Notes under the pieces: model-generated
Seen by the model: only the letters and a program-made list of their open reading frames with translations
What the model was told of the DNA's origin: nothing
The model's database searches: none
Shown here: in pieces, positions 25,922 to 34,985 of the stretch
Layout: every line of letters begins with the position of its first letter
How positions within the stretch are numbered: the stretch's first letter is position 1
Program-made: the position numbers and the translations under genes
Assembly: GCA_913775725.1 (NCBI GenBank)
Contig: CAJYNG010000021.1
Location: 124,001 to 188,000, forward strand
From: an uncultured Stenotrophomonas sp.
GTDB lineage: Bacteria; Pseudomonadota; Gammaproteobacteria; Xanthomonadales; Xanthomonadaceae
DNA: 64,000 nt
Direction of reading: 5' to 3'

Positions 25922-26944
25922 GTGAACAAGGCAGCTATCACAATCAAAGACGTCGCACGCGAAGCCCGGGTCTCCGTGGCCACGGTTTCCCGCGCGCTCA
26001 ACGGGCATGAAAATGTCGCCGAACCGGTCCGCCAGCTTGTGCTGGAGGTGGCCGCACGGCTGCGTTACACCCCGCACGCCGCCGCCCGCAGCCTGAGCAG
26101 CCGCCGCACCAATACGGTGGGCGTGGTGCTGCCGGACCTGTACGGCGAATTCTTCTCCGAACTGATGCGTGGCATCGACAATGTCGCCCGTAGCCGCCGC
26201 CAGCACCTGCTGGTGTCCAGCTACCACGGTGACCAGGAGCAGCAGGGTGCAGCCCTGCGCGCCATGCGCGGCCGCGTCGACGGCCTGCTGGTGCTCTCAC
26301 CCTATGCCGAGAGCCCCGGTTTCCTGACCGACAACCTGCCACAGTCGTTGCCGACGGTGTTGATCAACACCTATCTGCCCGGGCAGGACCACCCGGTGCT
26401 GAGCATCGACGACCATGCCGGTGCGATGGCGATGACCCGCCATCTGCTCGGCGCGGGCCACCGTCGCATCGCTTTCATTTCTGGCCCGGATCTCAACTTC
26501 GACGCGCGCGAGCGCCTGCGCGGCTTCCGTGACGCGCTGGCGGCTTTTGGCGGTGGCGCCGAGGGCATCGAGCTGCCCGGTGATTTCGACGAAGCTTCCG
26601 GCCATCGCGCCGGTCAGGAGTTGCTGGCAGCCGGAGCGCTGCCTGATGCCGTGTTCGCCGCCAACGACATGATGGCCCTGGGATGCCTGTACGCGTTCAC
26701 GCAGGCCGGTGTCCGTGTTCCGATCGATGTCGCCCTGGCGGGTTTCGATGACATTCCACTGGCGCGTTTCGTCCACCCGTCGCTGACCACCATGCAGGTC
26801 AGCATCGCCGAGCTCGGCGACCGGGCCATGACGCGCCTGCTGCAGTTGATGGACGGCACCTCCACGGACGGGACAGGGGACAAGCAGACCCTGGTTCCCC
26901 GCTTGATAGTTCGCGATTCCACCACTCCGCCATCGGGCCATTGA
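25922..26944 (+). CDS. LacI-family transcriptional regulator
   Basis: A 340-residue LacI/GalR regulator. The N-terminal helix-turn-helix reads ITIKDVAREARVSVATVSRA (about residues 6-25), with hinge helix near residues 50-60, followed by a periplasmic-binding-protein-like effector domain (TNTVGVVLPDLYGEFFSELM onward). The start is taken as the GTG at 25922, 8 nt after a GGAGGG ribosome site; a GTG five codons upstream (25907) is possible. It is immediately upstream of a TonB receptor and a glucan-degradation operon, and matching operators stand before itself and that operon, so it is likely the local repressor with a sugar as inducer. Confidence 0.9.
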   Translation: MNKAAITIKDVAREARVSVATVSRALNGHENVAEPVRQLVLEVAARLRYTPHAAARSLSSRRTNTVGVVLPDLYGEFFSELMRGIDNVARSRRQHLLVSSYHGDQEQQGAALRAMRGRVDGLLVLSPYAESPGFLTDNLPQSLPTVLINTYLPGQDHPVLSIDDHAGAMAMTRHLLGAGHRRIAFISGPDLNFDARERLRGFRDALAAFGGGAEGIELPGDFDEASGHRAGQELLAAGALPDAVFAANDMMALGCLYAFTQAGVRVPIDVALAGFDDIPLARFVHPSLTTMQVSIAELGDRAMTRLLQLMDGTSTDGTGDKQTLVPRLIVRDSTTPPSGH

Positions 26945-27020
26945 AGCCAGAGGCGTTCCTTCTTTTTTGATTGATCGCAGGGACCGCGCGAGCGGTTACC
27001 GCCACCCGGAGATTGAGTTG

Positions 27021-30000
27021 ATGATGCACACCACCTTCCGCACGCCGGCGCGCCGGCTGCTGAGCACCGCACTGGTCAGCTGCCTGATGCTGGCCGCCGC
27101 TCCGAACGTCATGGCGCAGTCGGCCAATGCCAGCCTGCGCGGCCAGGTGTCCGGCGCCCAGGCCGGCGCCGAAGTGACCGCCACCAACGTCGCCACCGGC
27201 ACCGTCCGTCGCGGTACCGTCCGTGCCGATGGAAGCTACTCGCTGATGGGCCTGGACCCGGGCACCTATGACGTGGTCGCCAACGGCCAGTCGCAGAAGG
27301 TCACCGTCACCGTGGCCTCGACCGCTACCCTGAACTTTGCCGGCGCTGCCAGCAGCACCCCGGGTACGACCGCAGCCACCAACCTGGACACTGTCAACGT
27401 CGTCGCGCCGACCCTGTTGCAGGAAGTGCGCACGTCCGAAGTCGGCAAGACCGTCAGCCTGCAGCAGATCCAGACCACCCCGCAGGTCTCGCGCAACTTC
27501 CTGGAGTTCGCCGACGCGGTGCCGGGCATGATCTTCACCCGCGACGCCAAGGGCAACACCTCGCTGCGCGGCGGTGCCACCAACTCCGACGGCACCAACG
27601 TCTACATCGACGGCGTGGGCCAGAAGAGCTACGTGAAGGGCGGCGGCGTGGCCGGCCAGTCCGGCAGTGCCGGTAACCCGTTCCCGCAGCTGGCCATCGG
27701 CGAGTACAAGGTCATCACCGGCAACTACAAGGCCGAGTACGGCCAGGTGTCCAGTGCAGCGGTCACGGCCGCGACCAAGTCGGGTACCAACGAGTTCAAG
27801 GGTGAAACCTTCTACCGTTATACCAACGACAGCATGCGCGCGATGACCCCGGCCGAGCGTCAGCCGGGCAAGGGCAAGGAGGATTCTGCCGAGAAGGAAT
27901 ACGGCTTCGCCCTGGGCGGCCCGATCGTCAAGGACAAGGCTCACTTCTTCGTGACCTATGAAGCCAAGCGCTTCGATCTGCCGGTGACCATCGCACCGCA
28001 TGGTGCGGTGACCAACAAGGCCAACCGCGTCCCGGCTGATGCCCAGGCCGGCCTGGGCCCGGCCAGCCAGCCGTTCCAGCAGGACCTGATCTTCGCCAAG
28101 GTCGACTTCGAGCCGACTGACAACGATCGCCTGGAACTGACCTTCCAGGACCGTGATGAAACCCAGCAGCAGTTCTCGGACCAGACCGCGCCGATGCACG
28201 GCAAGGAAACCAAGAACACTGACCGTCGTTACGCGCTGCGCTGGAACCACAGCGGTGAGCGTTACTACAACGAGCTGATGGTTACCCACGAGGATTCGTT
28301 CAACAATCCCAAGCCGCTGAGCATGGGCAACGGTTTCAACTACACCGCGCCGGACGGCAAGAGCGAGGAGCGCGCGATCGTCTCGATCGGTGGTTCCTCG
28401 GCAATGTCGTCGCAGGTGAAGGGCCAGAAGGGCTGGTCGATCGAAGACAACCTGACCCTGGATGGCATCCAGTGGGCGGGCGACCACACCATCAAGATGG
28501 GTGCCAAGTACAAGCAGATCGACCTGTACGCCTCCGATGCGGCGCAGATCAATCCGCAGTTCTACTACACCATCGACAACCCGACCTTCCCGGACAGCAT
28601 CCCGTACAAGGCACAGTTCGTGAAGCCGGTCACCGGCGTGTCCGGCGTGTCTGGCGAAGTGCGCTCGAAGGTGAAGCAGATCGGTCTGTTCATCCAGGAT
28701 GACTGGCAGGTCAACGACCACCTGCAGCTGAACCTCGGCCTGCGCTGGGACTACGAGAAGAACCCGTCCTATCTGGACTTCGTGACCCCGCCGGAAGTGG
28801 TCAATGCGCTGTTCGCGCAGGATCCGCGTGCCGCCGCTGGCCAGAGCTACGCCGACACGCTGGCGCTGAGCGGCCTGAACATCAACGATTACATCAGCAA
28901 CGGCCACAACCGCAAGGCATTCAAGAATGCCTGGCAGCCGCGTCTGGGTTTCTCGTATGACATCAATGCCGACGAGCAGCACGTGATCCACGGTGGTGCC
29001 GGTCGTTCCTACGACCGCGACCTGTTCGACTACCTGCAGCTGGAAACCACCAAGCTGGCCCTGCCGCAGCCGACGATCTACTTCCGCAATCCGGCAACCG
29101 GTCAGTGCTTCCAGGGCAACGCCGCGTGCTATGACTGGAACCCGAGCCTGCTCAACGGTATCGGCAACCTCCAGAGCCTGGTCGGTTCGACCAGCAATGC
29201 CGGCCTGGAAGTCGACCTGCTGAACAACAATCTGAAGGTGCCCTACGCTGACCAGTTCAGCCTGGGCATGAGCAACCAGATCGGCGACTGGCTGACCGAC
29301 GCCACCATCGCGCGCACGCTCACCTATGACGGCTTTGCCTTCACCCTGGGTAACCGCTACCCGACCGGCAACTTCTTCGACGATCCGCGTCTGTGCGGTG
29401 GCACCGAAGCCGGTCTGGGCCAGGCGTGGAGCTGCAACGTGCCGGGCTTCGGCAGCCTGATCATCGGCCAGCAGGGCATCAAGACCCGTGCTACCCAGAT
29501 CCTGTTGTCGGCGCAGAAGCCGTTCACCCAGGAAAGCGGCTGGGGCACCTCCATCGCCTATACCTGGACCACCGCCCGCCACAACCGTGACATCAACGAG
29601 CATTACGCGTTCGACCGTGGCGTGATCGGTGACTACCCGACCATCCGCTCCAACGGCGCGCCGCGTCACCGCCTGGTGGTGACCGGTTCGTATGCGGGCT
29701 TCTGGGGCATCACCTTCGGTGGCAAGATCACCCTGGCCACCCCGACCGCGATCAACGACTGGTACGGCGTGCCGCAGGCCAATGGCTTCGACCTGCCGAC
29801 CCCGATGGCGGCGCTTCCGGGTGGCAACGGCCGGTTCCTGCTCGGTGGCAAGATCTTCGGCTACCGCTCGGTCGACCTGCAGGCGACGAAGACGTTCAAG
29901 ATGCCGGGCGATACCGAGCTGTATGCGCGTATCGATATCATCAACGTGTTCAACTTCGACAATTTCTCGAACTACAACTACTACAAGAATGGCAAGTTGA

Positions 30001-30077
30001 CCGCGAGCTACAACGAGACCGGCGACATCGTCGGTACGCCACGCCAGGTCAAGGCCGAAGTGGGCTTCCGCTTCTAA
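27021..30077 (+). CDS. TonB-dependent outer-membrane receptor, Oar-like
   Basis: A 1018-residue outer-membrane receptor. A signal peptide (about 1-33, ending NVMAQ) is followed by a carboxypeptidase-regulatory-like beta domain (about 36-105, with GLDPGTYDVVANGQ), a plug domain (about 130-260, with SLRGGATNSDGTNVYIDG) and a 22-strand barrel ending in the aromatic C-terminal strand AEVGFRF. This is the Oar type of TonB-dependent receptor, used for polysaccharide fragments or peptides. The location between a LacI regulator and a glycoside hydrolase/ABC operon suggests oligosaccharide uptake. Start is at the first ATG of MMHTTF, about 9 nt after GGAG. Energised by TonB-ExbBD elsewhere in the genome. 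Confidence 0.9.
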   Translation: MMHTTFRTPARRLLSTALVSCLMLAAAPNVMAQSANASLRGQVSGAQAGAEVTATNVATGTVRRGTVRADGSYSLMGLDPGTYDVVANGQSQKVTVTVASTATLNFAGAASSTPGTTAATNLDTVNVVAPTLLQEVRTSEVGKTVSLQQIQTTPQVSRNFLEFADAVPGMIFTRDAKGNTSLRGGATNSDGTNVYIDGVGQKSYVKGGGVAGQSGSAGNPFPQLAIGEYKVITGNYKAEYGQVSSAAVTAATKSGTNEFKGETFYRYTNDSMRAMTPAERQPGKGKEDSAEKEYGFALGGPIVKDKAHFFVTYEAKRFDLPVTIAPHGAVTNKANRVPADAQAGLGPASQPFQQDLIFAKVDFEPTDNDRLELTFQDRDETQQQFSDQTAPMHGKETKNTDRRYALRWNHSGERYYNELMVTHEDSFNNPKPLSMGNGFNYTAPDGKSEERAIVSIGGSSAMSSQVKGQKGWSIEDNLTLDGIQWAGDHTIKMGAKYKQIDLYASDAAQINPQFYYTIDNPTFPDSIPYKAQFVKPVTGVSGVSGEVRSKVKQIGLFIQDDWQVNDHLQLNLGLRWDYEKNPSYLDFVTPPEVVNALFAQDPRAAAGQSYADTLALSGLNINDYISNGHNRKAFKNAWQPRLGFSYDINADEQHVIHGGAGRSYDRDLFDYLQLETTKLALPQPTIYFRNPATGQCFQGNAACYDWNPSLLNGIGNLQSLVGSTSNAGLEVDLLNNNLKVPYADQFSLGMSNQIGDWLTDATIARTLTYDGFAFTLGNRYPTGNFFDDPRLCGGTEAGLGQAWSCNVPGFGSLIIGQQGIKTRATQILLSAQKPFTQESGWGTSIAYTWTTARHNRDINEHYAFDRGVIGDYPTIRSNGAPRHRLVVTGSYAGFWGITFGGKITLATPTAINDWYGVPQANGFDLPTPMAALPGGNGRFLLGGKIFGYRSVDLQATKTFKMPGDTELYARIDIINVFNFDNFSNYNYYKNGKLTASYNETGDIVGTPRQVKAEVGFRF

Positions 30078-30258
30078 GCCCGGATGGATGCATGACCCCG
30101 ATGCCGCCGCTCCGCCGGCGGCATCGGGCGCCTGAAAACGGCAATGGCCGGCCCTGTGCCGGTCCATTGCCCATGCCGCTGCCGGTCAGGGGGCATCGGC
30201 ATGGGCAATGATCGCGGTGTCAAACCACGTTTTTCGTGGTTTTTTAAGAACGCATCTT

Positions 30259-30272
30259 GTAAACGATTTCAG
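30259..30272. promoter_or_regulatory. LacI-type operator upstream of glucan operon
   Basis: TGTAAACGATTTCA matches TGNAANCGNTTNCA at all fixed positions, as does the site before the LacI gene at 25864-25877. It lies 53 nt upstream of the GH144-type gene start in the 247-nt gap after the receptor gene. The two matching sites within 4.4 kb of a LacI gene make this a strong candidate operator. Confidence 0.72.
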
Positions 30273-30324
30273 ATCATTGGACGGTATGCTTTCCCATCGA
30301 TCAGACCACCGGAGGAATCGCGCC

Positions 30325-31929
30325 ATGCAGGCACGCCATCTGTTGTCCGCCGCAGCGTTGAGCCTGGCCGTGGCCGCCTGCCAGCCGGCCCAGCAGGAAC
30401 CTGCCAAGCCGCGGCCGCCGGTGATCCTGATCGAGGCCGATGCACCGCCGCGGCCGATGAAGCCGGTGCTGCCGCCGCTGTTCGATGACATCGAGCGTCG
30501 TACCTTCCAGTTCTTCTGGGACACCACCAACGAGATCAACGGCCTGACCCCGGACCGCTATCCGTCGCGGCCGTTCGCCAGCATCGCCTCGGTCGGCTTC
30601 GCGCTGACCGCGTACCCGATCGGCATCGAGAACGGCTGGGTCAGCCGCAACCAGGCGATCGACCGCACCCTGACCACGCTGAAGTTCTTCCGCGACGTGC
30701 CGATGGGCCCGCAGCGCACCGGCAAGGCCGGCTACAAGGGCTTCTACTACCACTTCCTGGACATGCAGGAAGGCCGCCGCTACGACAGCTGGGTCGAACT
30801 GTCCTCGGTGGATACTGCGCTGCTGATGATGGGCGTGCTGTTCGCGCAGTCGTACTACGACGGCGACGATCCGCGCGAGAAGGAGATCCGCCAGATCGCC
30901 GACACGTTGTACAAGAAGGTCGACTGGCCGTGGCTGCAGCAGCGTGCACCGCTGATTTCGATGGGCTGGTTCCCGGAGAGCGGCTTCATCGACCATGACT
31001 GGATGGGCTACAACGAGGCGATGATGGTCTACATCCTTGCCCTGGGCTCGCCGACGCATCCGGTCAGCCCGGATGCGTGGACGGTGTGGACGCGTACCTA
31101 TGACAACGACTGGGGCGTCTACCAGGGCCAGGAATACCTGTCCTTCGGCCCGTTGTTCGGCCACCAGTACAGCCACGTCTGGATCGACTTCCGCGACATC
31201 CAGGACGCGTACATGCGCGAGCGCGGCAGCACTTATTTCCTCAACAGCCGCTCGGCCGCGCTGGCCCAACGCGAATACGCCATCGCCAACCCGATGCAGT
31301 GGAAGGAGTACGGCGAGAACGTGTGGGGTTTGACCGCCAGCGACGGACCGCAGAACACCACCCAGGACTATCGCGGCGAGCAGCGCCAGTTCCGCCATTA
31401 CTCCTCGCGCGGCGCCGGCCTGCGCGAGAACTTCGATGACGGCACCATCGCTCCCACCGCTGCGATCGCGTCGGTGGTGTTCGCCCCCGAGCAGGTGATC
31501 CCGGCAACGCTGGAGATGCACAAGCGCTTTGGCGACTACATCTATTCCAGCTACGGCTTCCTGGATTCGTTCAACCCCAGCTTCAACTACGACATCCCGA
31601 TCAAGACCGGCCGCCTGGTGCCGGATCGCGGTTGGGTCGCCAGCGACTACATCGCCATCGACCAGGGCCCGATCCTGACCATGATCGCCAACTACCGGAA
31701 TGATTTCGTCTGGGAAGTGATGAAGAAGAATCCGTACATCCGCAAGGGACTGGAGCGGGCCGGGTTCAGTGGTGGCTGGCTGGCGCCGGAAGGCTCGTTC
31801 CAGCCGCTGGAACTGCAGAAAGACGAAAAGGCCGCGGCGGCACGCGCGGTGGGTATCGCCGAATCACGCGCGGCTGCCGCGCAGGAACAGAAGAACAATG
31901 CCAACCGCACCACAGGCCAGGGCAAGTAA
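30325..31929 (+). CDS. Outer-membrane lipoprotein glycoside hydrolase, GH144-type (glycoamylase, PF10091)
   Basis: A 534-residue protein. The N-terminus MQARHLLSAAALSLAVAACQ has a lipobox with Cys19; Gln at +2 predicts the outer membrane. The rest resembles the (alpha/alpha)6-barrel 'glycoamylase' family now listed as GH144: RRTFQFFWDTTNE near residue 60, GFYYHFLDMQEGRR, ELSSVDTALLMMGVL, GWFPESGFIDHDWMGYNEAM and GPLFGHQYSHVWIDFRD. Characterised GH144 enzymes are endo-beta-1,2-glucanases, though many homologues are labelled glucoamylase. Ribosome site GGAGG is 9 nt before the ATG. First gene of a five-to-six gene operon with ABC transport genes. The exact glucan is inferred, not shown. Confidence 0.85.
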   Translation: MQARHLLSAAALSLAVAACQPAQQEPAKPRPPVILIEADAPPRPMKPVLPPLFDDIERRTFQFFWDTTNEINGLTPDRYPSRPFASIASVGFALTAYPIGIENGWVSRNQAIDRTLTTLKFFRDVPMGPQRTGKAGYKGFYYHFLDMQEGRRYDSWVELSSVDTALLMMGVLFAQSYYDGDDPREKEIRQIADTLYKKVDWPWLQQRAPLISMGWFPESGFIDHDWMGYNEAMMVYILALGSPTHPVSPDAWTVWTRTYDNDWGVYQGQEYLSFGPLFGHQYSHVWIDFRDIQDAYMRERGSTYFLNSRSAALAQREYAIANPMQWKEYGENVWGLTASDGPQNTTQDYRGEQRQFRHYSSRGAGLRENFDDGTIAPTAAIASVVFAPEQVIPATLEMHKRFGDYIYSSYGFLDSFNPSFNYDIPIKTGRLVPDRGWVASDYIAIDQGPILTMIANYRNDFVWEVMKKNPYIRKGLERAGFSGGWLAPEGSFQPLELQKDEKAAAARAVGIAESRAAAAQEQKNNANRTTGQGK

Positions 31930-31933
31930 CCCG

Positions 31934-33274
31934 ATGCCGAACTGGATCGACCGCCTGCGCCGCTGGGCGCTGCCTGCCCTGGTCGCACTGGCCGTGGCCG
32001 GCTGCGCCCGCACCGAGCCGGGCACCACCACCGTGCGCTTCTGGGCAATGGGCCGCGAAGCAGAGGTGGTCAGCGAGCTGATCCACGAATTCGAGGCCGA
32101 GAACCCGGGCATCAAGGTGGATGTACAGAACATCCCGTGGACGGCCGCGCACGAGAAGCTGCTGACCGCGTTCGCCGCCGACGGTCTGCCAGACGTGTGC
32201 CAGCTCGGCAACACCTGGGTGCCGGAGTTCGCCGAACTCGACGCGCTGACGCCGCTGCAGCCGTTCGTGCAGCGTTCGGCCGTGGTCGACCCGAAGGACT
32301 ATTTCCAGGGCATCTGGGATACCAACGTGATCCACGGCGAGCTGGTGGGCGTGCCGTGGTACGTCGATACCCGCCTGATCTACTACCGCAAGGATCTGCT
32401 GGCCAAGGCCGGCTACGACCATCCGCCGCGTACGTGGGCAGAGTGGGACGAGCAGATGGCGGCGATCAAGAAGATGCAGGGCCCGAACCGCTATGCGGTG
32501 CTGATGCCGATCAATGAGTTCGAGCAGCAGCTGTCGCTGGCGCTGCAGCAGCCCGACCCGCTGCTGCGCGACAATGATACCCGTGGCAACTTCGCCAGCC
32601 CCGGGTTCCGCCGCACGCTGGCCTTCTACGCCAACATGTTCGAGCAGGGCTGGGCGCCGAAGATGTCCGAGACGCAGATCTCCAACGTCTGGGACGAGTT
32701 CTTCCGCGGCTTCAACGTGTTCTACATTTCCGGCCCCTGGAACATCCGCGAGTTCAAGAAGCTGCAGCCCAAGGAACTGGAAGGGCAGTGGGGCACGGCC
32801 GCGCTGCCGGGTCCGGACGGTCCGGGCGCCGGCATCGCCGGAGGCACCAGCCTGGTGATCTTCCGCAAGTCGCAGCAGAAGGAAGCCTCCTGGAAGCTGA
32901 TCGAGTTCCTGTCGCGCCCGGAAATCCAGGCGCGCTTCCATTCCATCATCGGCGACCTGCCGCCGCGTCGCAGCACCTGGAACGCACCGTCGCTGGCCAA
33001 CGATCCGCTGGCCGCCGCGTTCCGGGACCAGTTGGAGCGGGTCAAGCCGACGCCGAAGGTGCTTGAGTGGGAGCGCATCGTGCAGGAAATGCGCATCGTC
33101 ACCGAGAAGGTAGTGCGTGGTGGCCTGGCGCAGGACAAGGCCGTGGAAGAGCTGGACCAGCGCGTGGACAAGGTGCTGGCCAAGCGCCGCTGGATGCATG
33201 AACAACAACGCCTGCAGCAGCGCGTGCCGTCGCCGCAATCGAGCAGTGCCGTGGCCGCCGGGAGCGCGCAATGA
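31934..33274 (+). CDS. ABC sugar-binding lipoprotein
   Basis: A 446-residue extracellular solute-binding protein of the family 1 (maltose-binding) type. The signal ends with lipobox LAVAGC (Cys24). Conserved features are VRFWAMGREAEVV at the mature N-terminus, GLPDVCQLGNTWVPEF and GVPWYVDTRLIYYRKD near residue 140, and the C-terminal region SQQKEASWKLIEFLSRPE. It should capture an oligosaccharide in the periplasm for the two permeases that follow. It starts 4 nt after the GH144 stop, and its own stop overlaps the first permease start (ATGA). Confidence 0.92.
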   Translation: MPNWIDRLRRWALPALVALAVAGCARTEPGTTTVRFWAMGREAEVVSELIHEFEAENPGIKVDVQNIPWTAAHEKLLTAFAADGLPDVCQLGNTWVPEFAELDALTPLQPFVQRSAVVDPKDYFQGIWDTNVIHGELVGVPWYVDTRLIYYRKDLLAKAGYDHPPRTWAEWDEQMAAIKKMQGPNRYAVLMPINEFEQQLSLALQQPDPLLRDNDTRGNFASPGFRRTLAFYANMFEQGWAPKMSETQISNVWDEFFRGFNVFYISGPWNIREFKKLQPKELEGQWGTAALPGPDGPGAGIAGGTSLVIFRKSQQKEASWKLIEFLSRPEIQARFHSIIGDLPPRRSTWNAPSLANDPLAAAFRDQLERVKPTPKVLEWERIVQEMRIVTEKVVRGGLAQDKAVEELDQRVDKVLAKRRWMHEQQRLQQRVPSPQSSSAVAAGSAQ

Positions 33275-34152
33275 AACGTACTTCACTTGCCGGCTGGATC
33301 TTTGCCGGTCCCTCGCTGATCGTGCTGGGCATGTTCTTCGGCCTGCCGGTCGCCTCGGCGCTGGCGCTGAGCGTGACCGACTTCGACCTGTATGCCCTGG
33401 CTGACGGCAGCAACCTGCGCTTCGTCGGTCTCGGCAACTACATCGATCTGCTGCAGACGCCGATGTTCTGGAAGTCGCTGTGGAACACCACCTACTTCGT
33501 GTTGATTGGCGTGCCGTTGTCGATCGGCGTGTCGCTGGGTGCGGCGATGCTGCTGAATGCACCGGCCGCGCGCTTCAAGGCGCTGTTCCGCACCGCGCTG
33601 TTCGCGCCGGTGGTGACCACGCTGGTGGCGGTGGCGGTGATCTGGCGCTACCTGTTCCACACCAGCTACGGCCTGGTGAACTACGGGCTGGGCCACCTGG
33701 GCATCAGCCCGATCGACTGGCTGGGTGATCCCAACTGGGCGATGCCGACCATCATGCTCTTCGCGGTGTGGAAGAACTTCGGCTACAACATGGTGATCTT
33801 CCTGGCCGGCCTGCAGGCGATCCCGCATGACCTGTACGAGGCCGCGCGCATCGACGGTGCCTCGCGCTGGAAGCAGTTCCTGCACATCACCCTGCCGATG
33901 CTCGGCCCGGTGCTGCTGGTGGTCGGCGTGATCACCGTGTCCGGCTACTTCCAGCTGTTCGCAGAGCCCTACGTGATGACCCGCGGCGACCCACTGCAGA
34001 GCACCGTCAGCGTGCTGTATTTCATGTTCGAGGAAGGCTTCAAGTGGTGGAACCTGGGACGCGCCTCCGCAGTGGCGTTCCTGCTGTTCCTGATCATCCT
34101 GGCGGTGACCACCGTGATGCTGCGTTTCGGCCGCAAGAGGCAGTTGGTATGA
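33271..34152 (+). CDS. ABC sugar permease, MalF/UgpA-like
   Basis: A 293-residue inner-membrane permease with six predicted helices. The cytoplasmic EAA loop is EAARIDGASRWKQFLHITLP (about residues 190-209), which docks the ATPase. The opening AGWIFAGPSLIVLGMFFGLP is typical of carbohydrate uptake family 1 permeases. It is coupled by 4-nt overlaps to both the binding protein and the second permease. No ATP-binding subunit gene is present in the cluster; such transporters often share one MsmK/UgpC-type ATPase encoded elsewhere. Confidence 0.93.
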   Translation: MKRTSLAGWIFAGPSLIVLGMFFGLPVASALALSVTDFDLYALADGSNLRFVGLGNYIDLLQTPMFWKSLWNTTYFVLIGVPLSIGVSLGAAMLLNAPAARFKALFRTALFAPVVTTLVAVAVIWRYLFHTSYGLVNYGLGHLGISPIDWLGDPNWAMPTIMLFAVWKNFGYNMVIFLAGLQAIPHDLYEAARIDGASRWKQFLHITLPMLGPVLLVVGVITVSGYFQLFAEPYVMTRGDPLQSTVSVLYFMFEEGFKWWNLGRASAVAFLLFLIILAVTTVMLRFGRKRQLV

Positions 34153-34985
34153 GTCGTGAAATCGGCCAGTCGCGCTGGTATCCGTGGTTGATCAATGGTG
34201 CGTTGCTGGTGCTGGCGCTGGTCAGCCTGGCGCCGCTGCTGTGGATGCTCTCGGTCTCGTTCATGCCGCAGGGCGAGGCGACCCACTTCCCGCCGCCGTT
34301 GCTGCCGTCCAGCATCACCACGCGCAACTACCATGAGTTGTTCGCGCGCACCGGCATGGGTGGCAACTTCGCCAACAGCCTGCTGGTGTCGGTCGGGATC
34401 ACCCTGGGGTCGCTGCTGCTCAACACGATGGCCGGCTACGCCTTCGCCAAGCTGAACTTCGTCGGCCGCGAGCGCCTGTTCCAGGTGCTGATGGCGGCGC
34501 TGGTGATCCCTGCACAGGTAGCGATGCTGCCGCTGTTCCTGCTGATGAAGCAGCTGGGCCTGGTCAACAGCTTCGGCGGCGTGATCGTGCCGGCGCTGGC
34601 CAGCGTGTTCGGCATCTTCCTGGTGCGCCAGTACGCGCGTTCGATTCCGGACGAACTGCTGGAAGCGGCGCGCATCGACGGGGCAGGGGAGCTGCGCATC
34701 TTCTTCCAGATCGTGCTGCCGATGCTCAAGCCGGTGTTGGTGACCCTGGCGATCTTCACCTTCATGGGCGCATGGAACGATTTCATGTGGCCGTTGATCG
34801 TGTTGACCGATCAGGAGCACTACACTTTGCCGGTGGCGCTGGCCACCCTCTCGCGCGAGCACATCATGGACGTGGAAATGATGATGGCCGGCGCGGTGGT
34901 CACCGTGGTTCCGGTGCTGGCGCTGTTCCTGGTGCTGCAGCGGTACTACATCCAAGGTCTGTTGTTGGGGAGCGTCAAAGGATGA
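34149..34985 (+). CDS. ABC sugar permease, MalG/UgpE-like
   Basis: A 278-residue permease with six helices and EAA loop EAARIDGAGELRIFFQIVLP near residues 176-195. The segment GAWNDFMWPLIVLTDQEHYTLPV is typical of MalG-like permeases. It forms the membrane pore with the preceding permease. The start at 34149 overlaps the previous stop, and its stop overlaps the next ATG, so five genes here read as one translationally coupled chain. Confidence 0.93.
   Translation: MSREIGQSRWYPWLINGALLVLALVSLAPLLWMLSVSFMPQGEATHFPPPLLPSSITTRNYHELFARTGMGGNFANSLLVSVGITLGSLLLNTMAGYAFAKLNFVGRERLFQVLMAALVIPAQVAMLPLFLLMKQLGLVNSFGGVIVPALASVFGIFLVRQYARSIPDELLEAARIDGAGELRIFFQIVLPMLKPVLVTLAIFTFMGAWNDFMWPLIVLTDQEHYTLPVALATLSREHIMDVEMMMAGAVVTVVPVLALFLVLQRYYIQGLLLGSVKG

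Noticed and set aside
26799-30167. A 1122-codon frame antisense to the TonB receptor
   Set aside because: Opposite a clear receptor with signal peptide, plug and barrel. Codon-position pattern explains the long frame.
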